Positions 1-8,876 of a stretch of DNA of 64,000 nucleotides are shown here, one piece after another. Numbering within the stretch: the first letter of the stretch is position 1; each line of letters starts with the position of its first letter. Position numbers and translations under genes: made by a program. Location: contig JANSXZ010000003.1 of the NCBI GenBank assembly GCA_024742705.1, positions 186,001-250,000 of the forward strand, written 5' to 3'. The notes under the pieces were generated by a model, which was not told the origin of the DNA, made no database searches, and saw nothing but the letters and a program-made list of their open reading frames with translations. Source of the DNA: Paracoccaceae bacterium (GTDB taxonomy: Bacteria > Pseudomonadota > Alphaproteobacteria > Rhodobacterales > Rhodobacteraceae).

Positions 1-2778
1 GTCGTCGCCCGACATCGTATCGTCGTCATCCTGGCCGAACAGCAGGTCGTTGCCCGCCCCGCCCGAGATGAAATCGGTACCATTGTTGGGCACCGGGTCC
101 GGCGCGCCATCTGATCCGTCATCGCGGATGTTCAGGACATCCGGGAAGATCGGGTCAAGCCCGCCATAGATTGTGTCGTCGCCATCGCCGCCCAGAAGGC
201 TGTCGGCACCTTCGCCGCCAAAGATCAGGTCGGTGTTGCCGCCGCCGGTGATGGTATCGGCATCGATACCGCCGTCGATCACATCCGCGCCGTCTTCGCC
301 GTTGATCACATCGGCATCGTCGCCGGTGAAGATCGTGTCGTTGCCCGATCCACCTTGCACCGTGTCCAGATCATTGAACGGATCGGTGTCGCCCGGTGCC
401 GCCGGGATCACCACGCCCGATGATGTGGTATAGCCAGGGAACGCCAGGTCGGTCAGCGGTGTGCCGTCGTCATCGGTGTCGATCACGTCGCCGCCATCGC
501 CCCCGACAACCGAATCCGCGCCATCGCCGGTGTCGATGTTGTCGTTGCCGCCGCCGCCGACAGCTGTGTCGTCGCCATCGCCGGTCAGGATGTCGTCCGA
601 GCCCGGCCCGCCTTCGACAGAATCGTCGCCGGCGCCCGAGATGATGGTGTCGTCGCCGCCGTCGCCGACAACCACGTCGTCGTCCGGGCCTGCCGTCGGG
701 TCGATGGCGTCGCCGCCGTCGATCACGTCGCCTTCCGGGTCGCCGTCGTAGGATGTGTCGATCAGTTCGCCGTCGGGCGTGCCTTCCACGATCCCGTCGC
801 CGCCATCGTCATCGGGCAGCAACAGCGTTTCGATTTCCGCGAAGGCCATCGTTCCGGTGACAGCGCCGGTCGGATCGAGGAATTCGATGATACCCGATGT
901 GGAGTCGCCATCCGGATCGGTGGTTTCGGCCACCACGCGCAGCGGGCCTGCACCGCGCAGGTCCAGAACGTCTTCGTCGACGCCGCCGGTGCCGCCATCC
1001 ACATCGTCGCCGGGGTTGCCACCCACGATGCTGTCGGCGCCGTCGCCGGCTTCGATGTCGTTTTCGCCGAGGCCGCCAACGATGGTGTCGTTGCCCGCGC
1101 CTGCGCGGATGATGTCATCGTTGGGCGCTTCGCCCGGCAGAACCGCGTCGCCTGCATCCACCAGGTCGCCATCCGGGTCGCCTGTGTAGGTGCCGTCGAT
1201 CAGGTCGCCCGCATCGGTGCCGTCGATGATGCCATCCGGCACCGGAGTCGTCGGCGGCGGCAGAAGCAGGTTCTCGATTTCGGCAAAACCCATGGTGCCG
1301 GTGACAGCGCCGGTGCCGTCGAGGAATTCGATGGTGCCCGAGGTCGAATCGCCGTCCGGGTCGGTGGTTTCGCCGGCCACGCGCAGCGGCCCTTCGCCGC
1401 GCAGGTCCAGCGTGTCATCATCGACGCCACCGGTGCCGCCGTCGACATCGTCGCCGGGGTTGCCGCCGATGATCGAATCCGCACCGTCGCCCGCTTCGAT
1501 ATCGTTTTCGCCGAGGCCGCCGATGATCGTGTCATTGCCAGCGCCGGCGCGGATGATGTCATCGTTGGGCGCTTCGCCGGGCAGGATCGCGTCGGCCGCG
1601 TCCACACGGTCGCCGTCGGGGTCGCCGGTGTAGGAGGTGTTGATCAGGTCGCCCGAATCGGTGCCGCTGACGATGCCGTCACGTGTAGGATCGGGCAGCA
1701 GCAGGTTCTCGATTTCCGCGAAGGTCATCGTGCCGGTGACCGCGCCGGTCCCGTCGAGGAATTCGATCACCCCCGAGGTCGAATCGCCGTCCGGGTCGGT
1801 GGTTTCGCCGGCCACGCGCAGCGACCCTTCGCCGCGCAGGTCCAGCGTGTCGTCGTCGATACCGCCGGTGCCGCCGTCGACATCGTCGCCGGGGTTGCCG
1901 CCGACGATCGAATCCGCACCGTCGCCCGCTTCGATATCGTTTTCGCCGAGGCCGCCGATGATCGTGTCATTGCCAGCGCCGGCGCGGATGATGTCGTCGT
2001 TCGGCGCTTCGCCGGGCAGGATCGCATCGGCGTTGTCCACACGGTCGCCGTCGGGGTCGCCGGTATAGCTGGTGTCGATGATTTCACCGGCCGCGGTGCC
2101 CGAAACGATGCCATCCGACACTTCCACGTCGCCGGTGCCGTTGGTCACCGAGACATAGTTGATCTCGCCGTTGAAGAACTTGTTGTATTCGTCTTCCAGA
2201 ACGTGGCGCGCGCCGAAGGTGAACGAGGGGTCGTCGTCGGGCCCGACATCCAGCGTCAGGCCTGTCAGCGTGTGCGTCAGAACCTGGTCTTCGCCCGTCG
2301 TCAGGTTGTTGACGGTGAAAGTGCCGCCGGTGGGCGTGAATTCATAGGTCGCGCGGATGGTGTCGCCGACCGATGCAAAGCCGCGATCGGTGCCCAGTTC
2401 AACCGAATTGGTCAGTCCGCCGCCACCAAAGTGATCGGCGACCACGCGGCCTTCGTTGTTGATGTGGATTTCGAAATAGCTGCTTTCCGGGGTGTTTTCG
2501 TAGATGCCCCGGCTGAGAACCGTTTCGAAGATCGCCGAGGTCTGGGCGACCTGCGTGAACTCGATCTCGATCGTGCCGGCGTCCATGTCGAAGGGCGCGT
2601 CGGATCCGGTGTTCGTGGAGAAGCGTCCGCTGACCCCGTCAGTGCGCAGCGCGCCACCCGAAATCGTAGCGCCACCCACCAGTTCACCGTTCTGCGCGAC
2701 GCCATCATCGACACCGGTGTCCAGTGTTTCACTGCCGGGGGCAAAGTCCCAAAGACCTACAAGCAGTTCTTCTTCCAT
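1..2778 (-). CDS. Large RTX/LamG-like calcium-binding protein, partial
   Basis: The start ATG at 2778 has a strong Shine-Dalgarno (AAAGGAGAG). The frame stays open to the left edge, giving at least 926 residues. Residues 1 to about 215 look like a LamG/concanavalin-type beta-sandwich (GLWDFAPGS near the start, GEINYVSVTNGTGD near the end). Three tandem units of about 145 residues follow, each with RTX-like GGxGxND/GDGADS motifs and ending in FAEIENLLLP, and then a longer RTX block. Such proteins bind calcium and are usually exported by type I secretion. The FxxIENL signature is common in rhodobacterial RTX proteins that end in a Hint domain, but the C-terminus lies outside the window. There is no classical signal peptide, which suits type I secretion. 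The target or host process is unknown. Confidence 0.85.
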   Translation of the reverse strand, partial: MEEELLVGLWDFAPGSETLDTGVDDGVAQNGELVGGATISGGALRTDGVSGRFSTNTGSDAPFDMDAGTIEIEFTQVAQTSAIFETVLSRGIYENTPESSYFEIHINNEGRVVADHFGGGGLTNSVELGTDRGFASVGDTIRATYEFTPTGGTFTVNNLTTGEDQVLTHTLTGLTLDVGPDDDPSFTFGARHVLEDEYNKFFNGEINYVSVTNGTGDVEVSDGIVSGTAAGEIIDTSYTGDPDGDRVDNADAILPGEAPNDDIIRAGAGNDTIIGGLGENDIEAGDGADSIVGGNPGDDVDGGTGGIDDDTLDLRGEGSLRVAGETTDPDGDSTSGVIEFLDGTGAVTGTMTFAEIENLLLPDPTRDGIVSGTDSGDLINTSYTGDPDGDRVDAADAILPGEAPNDDIIRAGAGNDTIIGGLGENDIEAGDGADSIIGGNPGDDVDGGTGGVDDDTLDLRGEGPLRVAGETTDPDGDSTSGTIEFLDGTGAVTGTMGFAEIENLLLPPPTTPVPDGIIDGTDAGDLIDGTYTGDPDGDLVDAGDAVLPGEAPNDDIIRAGAGNDTIVGGLGENDIEAGDGADSIVGGNPGDDVDGGTGGVDEDVLDLRGAGPLRVVAETTDPDGDSTSGIIEFLDPTGAVTGTMAFAEIETLLLPDDDGGDGIVEGTPDGELIDTSYDGDPEGDVIDGGDAIDPTAGPDDDVVVGDGGDDTIISGAGDDSVEGGPGSDDILTGDGDDTAVGGGGNDNIDTGDGADSVVGGDGGDVIDTDDDGTPLTDLAFPGYTTSSGVVIPAAPGDTDPFNDLDTVQGGSGNDTIFTGDDADVINGEDGADVIDGGIDADTITGGGNTDLIFGGEGADSLLGGDGDDTIYGGLDPIFPDVLNIRDDGSDGAPDPVPNNGTDFISGGAGNDLLFGQDDDDTMSGDD
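796..2115 (-). repeat. Three tandem ~440-bp coding repeats in the RTX gene
   Basis: Three consecutive units of 435-444 bp (about 2115-1681, 1680-1237 and 1236-796) each encode a DGIVSGT-type start, a DPDGD segment, the block LPGEAPNDDIIRAGAGNDTI, GENDIEAGDGADS, TTDPDGDSTSG and a closing FAEIENLLLP. They are very similar at the DNA level as well, implying recent duplication or ongoing homogenisation. A fourth, diverged unit begins after about 796. Confidence 0.85.
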
Positions 2779-2990
2779 CGTACTCTCCTTTGCGGTCGCG
2801 CGACCAACTTTGCGCGCCGCAGCGCAATTCTCGACCAGACCCCCGGTTGCTCAGACTGCGGCCCCGGAACAGACCGCACATCAGACGCACCCGATCGAGA
2901 GAAGGATCCAGACCCCGAAAAAAAGGAGGTCCGGCGTGCGGGCGAGAGGCCCTTATCGACACGCACCTTCCCGGCGGTGCCGCACGCAAA

Positions 2991-3022
2991 TGTGACATGT
3001 CGCAGACTGCGACACTGTCACA
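2991..3022. promoter_or_regulatory. 32-bp near-perfect palindrome upstream of RTX gene
   Basis: Nested inverted repeat: outer arms TGTGACA (2991-2997) and TGTCACA (3016-3022); inner arms GTCGCAG (2999-3005) and CTGCGAC (3007-3013) around a single A. The arms pair over 14 positions with one 1-nt versus 2-nt bulge. It lies 213 bp upstream of the RTX start. It could be a regulator-binding site or a structured RNA element. There is no T-tract for a terminator. Confidence 0.55.
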
Positions 3023-3148
3023 TCCTTCTCGCATCCACGATGCGAAATCATGCGGTCGCCCCCGTGACCTACAGAATTCGCCCCCAGTCGGGCTGGTTTA
3101 TTGGTACAACTGCGGCAAGGCGGAACAAAGTAAAAAATGCCCGAATAT

Positions 3149-3191
3149 GGCCACATTTGGCGGACAACGTACTGAAATTCGGCCACAATTG
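3149..3191. promoter_or_regulatory. Two spaced GGCCACA(T/A)TTG motifs
   Basis: GGCCACATTTG at 3149-3159 and GGCCACAATTG at 3181-3191 are direct repeats 32 bp apart, about three helical turns. The same word CCACAATT occurs on the minus strand upstream of the second RTX gene (37250-37257). This is a possible shared operator, but the evidence is only sequence similarity. Confidence 0.25.
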
Positions 3192-3560
3192 CAAACAAAC
3201 CCCGGCAACGAGGGCAACGATTGTTTCCGATAAGGGTGCTAAACCTATGTATCGCGCGGACAGTTTCCACCATATATGTTGGCGTGGCACGATTTCACAC
3301 GGCCCGCTGTTTCGCTTTGCGCAACAATAGATACCGGCGCTGGCGGGGGTTCCTGCCAGGTCGCGGCCTGTTCGACGGTCTGAAATTTGTTGTCAAACCG
3401 GAAATAATTCGCGCAAACCGGCATGTACTATTGCCAAGCCACAACCACGCCGCGAGAAATCCCGAATCGAGTTTCGTGCGGTTGAGCGGCGCCAGCGGCC
3501 CTCTCGCCAGCCCTGTTGCGCGCAGTTGGCGGGCGCCTTGGCGCCTTCGAACGGCGGCGA

Positions 3561-4997
3561 TCAGATCATCTCGGCAACCATTGGCGGCATGTGCCCGGCC
3601 CAGGGTGCCGCCTGTTCCAGCCCGCGGCCCAGCGCCAGCAGAAGATCCTCGCGCCCCCAGGCCGCTGTCAGTTGCACCCCGATGGGCCGGCCCGCGCCAT
3701 CACGGCCCAGCGGCAGCGAGATCGCCGGTTGCCCGGTGACATTGCCGGCGATCGTGTGCTGGAAGAACGGCGCGAAGGTGCCGTCGAGAAGTGCCGTCAT
3801 GTCGTCGGGCATTGCCGCCGCCTGCATCGTTTCGCATGACGGCGCCGCCGTTGCGGCGGTGGGCGTCAGCAGGATGTCGAAATCCTGCGCTGCGGTCGCG
3901 GCCGCGCGCCGGTAGGCGTTCAGCACGTCCAGCGCGTCGATCAGCCCCGTCGCCGTCAGCGCGCACCCATGCACGAACCCGATGCGCGCCACCTGGCCCA
4001 GCGCCGACAGGTCCGACGCCCGCGTCAGCTGCCTTGTGGTGCCCAGGAACTGCGCGTGTTGTGCCATCCATACATCGGCCAACGCGGCCAGAACCGGCCG
4101 GTCCAGCAACACCGGTGCCGTGTCGACGATGCGGTGGCCCATGCGGTCCAGCAGCCCGGCGGTATGATCAACCGCCGCGCGCACCGCGCCGGCCACCGGA
4201 TGGCCCAGCGATCCCGCCGTGCTGACGGCAATCCGCAACCCGCCGGGCAAGGCGCCGGCTTCAGGCGCGCCGTAGCCGCCCATTGGTGCCGCGGGACGCG
4301 GCGGATCGCCGGCGAACGTGCGCGCCACCATATCGAGACTGACCGCGCAATCGCGCATGCTGCGGCACAGCATCATGTTCGACGCGAGGCCGAGGCCGCT
4401 TTCGTCCTTGCGCGGGCCGGCACTGACCCGGCCACGCGACGGTTTCAGGCCCACCACCCCGCACCAGGCCGCCGGCACCCGGATCGATCCGGCGATGTCG
4501 GATGCCTGCGCCAGAGGCACGACCCGCGCCGCCACCGCCGCCGCGCTGCCACCGCTGGATCCGCCGGGCGTGGCGGCGGTGTCCCAGGGGTTCAGCGCCT
4601 CGCCGAACACCGCGTTGTGCGAATGGGCCTGCATCGAGAACTCGGGCGCCATCGTCACCCCGACCGGCACGCAGCCCTCGTCGAGGATCGCGCGGCCCAG
4701 ATGCGTCGGTGCCGCCACGCGCGCGGTTTCGAACAGGCGGCTGCCATTGGTGCAGATCAGACCGTCGACCGGCCCGTTGAAATCCTTCACCGCCACCGGC
4801 ACCCCCGACAACCGCCCCGCCGCGGCGTCGCGCAGGTCTGGCGGCGCCAGCCGTTCGGAAAAGATGTTCAGCCGCGCATCGGCCGCAGCCGCCAGCGCCA
4901 CCGCCACCCGTGCCACTGCCGCGGGATCGGCCGCGCCGCTGGCCACTGCCTCGGCAATGGCGGTCGCATCCATCTCGATATAGTCGCGGGCATGCAT
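3561..4997 (-). CDS. Amidase signature (AS) family amidohydrolase
   Basis: A cytoplasmic hydrolase of about 478 residues. The Lys-Ser-Ser triad is readable: Lys71 in VAVKDF, the serine pair in TPGGSSGGS (147-148) and nucleophile Ser171 in ASDIAGSIR. The family hydrolyses amide bonds, but the substrate cannot be told from sequence. ATG 4997 is preferred over an in-frame GTG at 5018, because an AGGGG-like site sits just before the ATG. It lies 50 bp downstream of the acyltransferase on the same strand. No transporter or pathway gene beside it hints at a substrate. It is not a GatA: there are no gatB/gatC partners. Confidence 0.85.
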   Translation of the reverse strand: MHARDYIEMDATAIAEAVASGAADPAAVARVAVALAAAADARLNIFSERLAPPDLRDAAAGRLSGVPVAVKDFNGPVDGLICTNGSRLFETARVAAPTHLGRAILDEGCVPVGVTMAPEFSMQAHSHNAVFGEALNPWDTAATPGGSSGGSAAAVAARVVPLAQASDIAGSIRVPAAWCGVVGLKPSRGRVSAGPRKDESGLGLASNMMLCRSMRDCAVSLDMVARTFAGDPPRPAAPMGGYGAPEAGALPGGLRIAVSTAGSLGHPVAGAVRAAVDHTAGLLDRMGHRIVDTAPVLLDRPVLAALADVWMAQHAQFLGTTRQLTRASDLSALGQVARIGFVHGCALTATGLIDALDVLNAYRRAAATAAQDFDILLTPTAATAAPSCETMQAAAMPDDMTALLDGTFAPFFQHTIAGNVTGQPAISLPLGRDGAGRPIGVQLTAAWGREDLLLALGRGLEQAAPWAGHMPPMVAEMI

Positions 4998-5048
4998 GGC
5001 GGACCCCTGTTCAGGCACGGCGCGCCGGCGCGCCGGTTGGGCGCGGAA

Positions 5049-6014
5049 TCAGCCGGTGCCCCGCAGCGAAAGCGTATGCGCACGAAGCCAGGCCATGAAT
5101 TCGCGCGGCGCGCCCGACCATTTCTTCAGATCGTCGCCCGAAAGCGGTTCGCCGACGATCGGGCGCTGCGGCTTGTCCAGAGCATGGCGCACCTCGTAGA
5201 GCAACAGCCCCTGGCGCACGGTGGGCGACACCAGGCTGGCGATCTGGTAGGCGCGGCTGTTCTGGCCGGGAAAGCGCACCGGCAGCACGGTGGCCCCCGA
5301 ACGCGCGATCATCTTCGCGGTGAAGGGATTCCAGTCGCGTTCCACTGCCGGCCCGAACCAGCGGTCCGCCGAAGCCACGACCCCGGCGGGAAACAGCGCA
5401 ATGGCACCGCCATCGGCCAGATGCGCCATTGCCTTGCTGCGCATTTCCAGGTTCTTGCGCAGGGCGTCGGGCTCGTGATCGAAAGGCACCGGCACCATGA
5501 ACTGATCAATCTCGCCAACCCCGGTCAGCAACGACCGGGTGAGGATCTTGTAATCGGTGCGCACCCGGCCGATCAGTTCGGCCAGAACCATCCCGTCGAC
5601 CAGACCATGCGGATGATTGGCGATGATCACCAGCGGCCCGGTCTTCGGGATGCGCGCGATTTCCTCTTCCGGCGTGGTCAGATCGATGCCCATCACATCC
5701 AGCGCCTGTTTCCAGAACCCCTGCCCGTGCGGCACGCCCATTGCCTCGAATCGGCGGATGCGGCGCAGCAGGTGGAACTTGCTGGTCAGAAGCTCCAGCG
5801 CCTGGATTACCTTTTGCTGGGCCGGATGGGTGAATGTGGTGGCGTAGGACAGGCGGCGACGGTCATAGGGTTGATCGCTCAGGTCCGCGCCATCGCCCTG
5901 CCCCAGCAGCTGCCGGGTTTCGATATGGGCAGGTTGCTGCGACAGCGGCTTGCCCGACCCCACTGCGCGCCGTCCCGTTGTCACCTTGGTCTGTTCCTTG
6001 TCAAACATGAGCAT
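5049..6014 (-). CDS. PlsC-type lysophospholipid acyltransferase family protein
   Basis: 321 residues from ATG 6014, chosen because AGGGG lies 6 nt upstream; longer in-frame starts up to 6098 lack such a site. NHPHGLVDG (133-141) is the acyltransferase catalytic motif, followed by a second conserved block near LFPAGVVAS. This resembles the hemolysin/PlsC-like acyltransferases that transfer fatty acyl groups to lysophospholipids or, in OlsB/OlsA-type relatives, to ornithine lipids. There is no obvious multi-pass membrane region, so a peripheral membrane enzyme is likely. The acceptor is unknown. It is separated by 121 bp from the upstream sulfonate operon and is probably not part of it. Confidence 0.75.
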   Translation of the reverse strand: MLMFDKEQTKVTTGRRAVGSGKPLSQQPAHIETRQLLGQGDGADLSDQPYDRRRLSYATTFTHPAQQKVIQALELLTSKFHLLRRIRRFEAMGVPHGQGFWKQALDVMGIDLTTPEEEIARIPKTGPLVIIANHPHGLVDGMVLAELIGRVRTDYKILTRSLLTGVGEIDQFMVPVPFDHEPDALRKNLEMRSKAMAHLADGGAIALFPAGVVASADRWFGPAVERDWNPFTAKMIARSGATVLPVRFPGQNSRAYQIASLVSPTVRQGLLLYEVRHALDKPQRPIVGEPLSGDDLKKWSGAPREFMAWLRAHTLSLRGTG

Positions 6015-6135
6015 TTGAAGCCCCTGTATAAGTGTCCCGGCGGTCGTGTCGCCAGGGCCTGAGAACCCATCATACCGGCAGAGGCATGAAAATGGCAATT
6101 CATCGTTGATCCTCAGGCTTAGTGCGGCGGGGCCG

Positions 6136-6543
6136 CTATCTCAAGATGTAAACCGAACAGGGCGCCCGACGTGTCACACGCGCCGCCGTCGAGCCAAGAA
6201 AGTAGTCCTGGGCCCCCGGATGATGCGAACCCACAACGATCAGGTCGACGTCATGTGCCGCGGCATAGCCGGAAATCCGCACGCCGGCCTTGCCGCTGAC
6301 AACATCGACGGCAATGTCCGGCGCATCGCCGGCCACGGTTTTCAGCTTGTCGCGCACCCGCTGGGACAGATGGTTTTCGGGCTTGAAATCGACAAACTCG
6401 GCGACGTAGCCCGGCACCTCCTCGAGCACGGTCAAAAGCGTGATCCGCCCGCCTTCGTCAAGCAGGCGACGGGCCAGCGCAATCTTGCGCGGCACCACGG
6501 ATTCGTGGTCGAGGGCGACTGGGATCAGGATATGAGAGTGCAT
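6136..6543 (-). CDS. Universal stress protein (UspA family), last gene of the sulfonate operon
   Basis: 135 residues in the Usp fold: HILIPVALDHES at the N-terminus and a C-terminal nucleotide-binding region VVGSHHPGAQDYFLGSTAAR resembling the G-x2-G-x9-G(S/T) signature of ATP-binding Usp proteins, with altered spacing. ATG 6543 is preceded by AAAGGA. Its place at the end of a TRAP-containing operon recalls TeaD, the ATP-binding Usp protein encoded beside the TeaABC TRAP transporter in Halomonas and implicated in transport regulation. A similar role for the DHPS transporter is inference. Confidence 0.85.
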   Translation of the reverse strand: MHSHILIPVALDHESVVPRKIALARRLLDEGGRITLLTVLEEVPGYVAEFVDFKPENHLSQRVRDKLKTVAGDAPDIAVDVVSGKAGVRISGYAAAHDVDLIVVGSHHPGAQDYFLGSTAARVTRRAPCSVYILR

Positions 6544-6609
6544 GTTCGGTCCTTTCGGCGGCTGCGGTTCGGGCAGGCGGAGATTTGGCGCGGCGCGGCG
6601 CTGGCCCGG

Positions 6610-7626
6610 TCAGCCATCGGGCCCCGCCAGACGCCTGGCGATATCGGTGTAGGCGCGCGGCACGTCGATGCCCTGCGCCGCGGCACGGGCCAGCGCGCCT
6701 GCCCGGCGAGTACCGGGCAGGCGCGCGCCTTCGATGCCGGCGATATGTTGCAGAAGGGCTTCGATGCGCCCGGCGAAACCGTCCGGATCGCGCGGCCGAA
6801 GCGCCAGAAGGAACTGGCCGGTGCCCGGCGGCGGGCCATCGGCGGAAAAGAATGACGACGCTTCGGCACTGGGGTTCGCGCCGGTCAACGTGGCGGCCAG
6901 GATTTCCACCATCAGCGCCAGCGCTGTGCCCTTGGCCTCGCCTATGGGCAGCATCGTGCCGGCCAGGGCGGCTTCGGCATCGGTGGTGGGCCTTCCGTCG
7001 CGGTCCAGCGCCCAGCCTTCGGGGATCGGCTGGCCCGATTTTCGCGCGTGCATCACCTTGCCGCGCGCCACGCGCGACAGCGACAGGTCGATTACCAGGG
7101 GCGCGCCGTCGGGACGTGGCACCGCGAAGGCGATCGGGTTCGTGCCGAACACCGGCACATTCGATCCCCAGGGCGCGATGGCCGCCGGCGCATTGGCCAC
7201 CATCAGCCCGATCAGACCGGCGCGGGCGATCTTTTCCACCTGCACCGACAGCGCGCCGCAATGATGCGACCGGTGCACCAGCATCATCGCCGTGCCGTGC
7301 CGGGCCGCGGCCGCGCAACCGCGCGAGATCGCTGCGTCGAGCGCCGGATAGGCAAAGCCGTGGCAGGCATCGACCACAACGCAGGTGTCGCCCGACATCT
7401 CGGCCACCGGCGCGGCCTGCCCGGCAACCTTGCCGCTGCGCACTTGTTCCACATAGTCCGACAACCGCGAGAACCCGTGCCCCACCTGGCCTTCCGCCTC
7501 GGCGGCGACCAGCGCATCGGCCACCGAGGCCGCGGCGGGCGCCGCCACGCCGGCGGCACCGAAGGCGCCGCGCAACAGCTGCCGGGCATCGTCAAGCGAC
7601 AGGCGTTCGGTCTGGGTATCGGTCAT
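6610..7626 (-). CDS. comC: Ldh2/malate dehydrogenase-family oxidoreductase, probable (R)-sulfolactate dehydrogenase
   Basis: 338 residues, the normal length for the Ldh2 (malate/L-lactate/ureidoglycolate) NAD(P)-dependent family. Family hallmarks include GHGFSRL, the HRSHHCGAL region containing the catalytic His, APWGSNVPVFGTNPIA and the GEAKGTALALMVEI block. It lies 57 bp downstream of suyB. In known organosulfonate clusters the member at this position is ComC, which interconverts (R)-sulfolactate and 3-sulfopyruvate. The assignment therefore rests on family plus context. The usual partner SlcC, which acts on (S)-sulfolactate, is not in the window. An alternative is a generic 2-hydroxyacid dehydrogenase. 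Confidence 0.75.
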   Translation of the reverse strand: MTDTQTERLSLDDARQLLRGAFGAAGVAAPAAASVADALVAAEAEGQVGHGFSRLSDYVEQVRSGKVAGQAAPVAEMSGDTCVVVDACHGFAYPALDAAISRGCAAAARHGTAMMLVHRSHHCGALSVQVEKIARAGLIGLMVANAPAAIAPWGSNVPVFGTNPIAFAVPRPDGAPLVIDLSLSRVARGKVMHARKSGQPIPEGWALDRDGRPTTDAEAALAGTMLPIGEAKGTALALMVEILAATLTGANPSAEASSFFSADGPPPGTGQFLLALRPRDPDGFAGRIEALLQHIAGIEGARLPGTRRAGALARAAAQGIDVPRAYTDIARRLAGPDG

Positions 7627-7683
7627 GCGAGCCTCGGAAAATGTGCGGACGGCCGGATCTGGCCGCCCGCTTTTGCCACAGCC

Positions 7684-8865
7684 TCAGGCGCTGCGGTAGA
7701 GTTTGGTCATCGAGAATTCACGATGCCCCAGCGCCTCGGCGGCGGTGTTGCGGCCGTTGGCCGTGCGGCGGATCATCTCGATCAGCGCATCGCCCGCCTC
7801 GTCGATGGTCTGTTCGCGGCGCAGGATGCCCGACACGTCCACATCGACATGTTCGCCCATGGTGCGCACGGTGCGCGGGTTGGCGGTGATCTTGATCACC
7901 GGAACGATGGGGTTGCCGACCACGTTGCCCTGCCCGGTCGGGAAGGTGTGGATGACCGCGCCACCGGCGGCCATCAGCGTCACGCATTCGGCGGCGGCCG
8001 ACGAGCTGTCCATGAAGTAGAGCCCCTTGCCCGACTTCGGCGCCTCGGCCGGCTCGAGGATGTCGATGAACTGCGAGGTGCGCCCGATCTTCTCGAGGTT
8101 GCCCAGCGCCTTCTCCTCGATCGTGGTCAGCCCGCCTTCGATGTTTCCCTTGGTGGGCTGGCTGTCGGACAGATCGTCGGTCTGGTGGGCAAAGATCACG
8201 TCGTCCTGATAGGCCTTCCACATCTTGTACCAGCGTGCGCCAACCTCCTCGTTGATGGCACGTTTCTGGCATATATGCTCGGCCCCGGTGATTTCGGATG
8301 TCTCGCCGAAAAACCCGGTGATGCCTTCGGGCAGCAGCTTGTCGTACATGTTGCCAACCGTGGGGCACGATCCCAGCCCGGTGGTGGTGTCGCTTTCACC
8401 GCATTTGGTCGATACCCACAGTTCGTTGATCGAACACTCCTCGCGCTGCACCTCGGTGGCCTTGTGCACGAAATCCTTGGCGGCCCAGGAGGCTGCGCGG
8501 ATCGTCTCGAAATCGCCCTTCTGCTCGATCGAGAATTCGGCGACCTCCTTGCCGGTCTGGCGGATGCCGTCGGCAATGCGCTTGGTCCAGCCCGGTTCGA
8601 TGCCGATCACGACCACCGAATGCACGTTGGGGTTCGCGCCGGTGCCGATCATGGTGCGGAAATGCAGTTCGAGATCCTCGCCGAACTGCAGCCGGCCATA
8701 GGCATGCGGGATCGCCAGCGTGCCCTTCACATTGTTGGCGACCGCCTCGCAGGCCGCGTTCGAGATATCGTCGACCGGCAGGATCAGAACGTGATTGCGC
8801 ACGCCGACCCGGCCGTTTTCGCGCCGGTATCCGTGGATGGTGATGTTGGAATATTTGGAAGCCAT
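7684..8865 (-). CDS. suyB: (R)-sulfolactate sulfo-lyase, large subunit
   Basis: 393 residues of the UxaA/altronate dehydratase family ([10 protein letters not shown] at the start, [35 protein letters not shown]). SuyAB cleaves (R)-3-sulfolactate to pyruvate and sulfite in the cytoplasm, releasing the sulfonate sulfur. The split into a 96-residue and a 393-residue subunit, and the neighbours hpsN/O/P, favour SuyB over altronate or galactarate dehydratase. The start ATG has AAGGA upstream and lies 11 bp after suyA. Conserved cysteines in [13 protein letters not shown] are consistent with metal binding in this family. Confidence 0.9.
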   Translation of the reverse strand: MASKYSNITIHGYRRENGRVGVRNHVLILPVDDISNAACEAVANNVKGTLAIPHAYGRLQFGEDLELHFRTMIGTGANPNVHSVVVIGIEPGWTKRIADGIRQTGKEVAEFSIEQKGDFETIRAASWAAKDFVHKATEVQREECSINELWVSTKCGESDTTTGLGSCPTVGNMYDKLLPEGITGFFGETSEITGAEHICQKRAINEEVGARWYKMWKAYQDDVIFAHQTDDLSDSQPTKGNIEGGLTTIEEKALGNLEKIGRTSQFIDILEPAEAPKSGKGLYFMDSSSAAAECVTLMAAGGAVIHTFPTGQGNVVGNPIVPVIKITANPRTVRTMGEHVDVDVSGILRREQTIDEAGDALIEMIRRTANGRNTAAEALGHREFSMTKLYRSA

Positions 8866-8876
8866 GTTCGTGGTCC

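Larger units (their letters stand above)
2779..3560. other. Non-coding region upstream of the RTX gene
   Basis: About 780 bp with lower GC than its neighbours and no convincing gene: the open frames here lack ribosome sites and recognisable protein character. It holds the RTX ribosome site (about 2783-2792), a 32-bp palindrome (2991-3022) and two GGCCACA-containing motifs (3149-3191). I read it as a long regulatory region, possibly with an unrecognised small RNA. Confidence 0.6.

Noticed and set aside
2991-3022. Standard CRP/FNR site
   Set aside because: CRP needs TGTGA-N6-TCACA; the half-sites here are much further apart.
2953-3273. Small genes in the 2779-3560 gap
   Set aside because: The open frames overlap each other, lack ribosome sites and show no protein-like composition.
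3969-6062. Very long plus-strand open frame opposite the amidase and acyltransferase
   Set aside because: It is the antisense shadow of high-GC genes with clear motifs; its translation is Arg/His-rich with no domain and no ribosome site.
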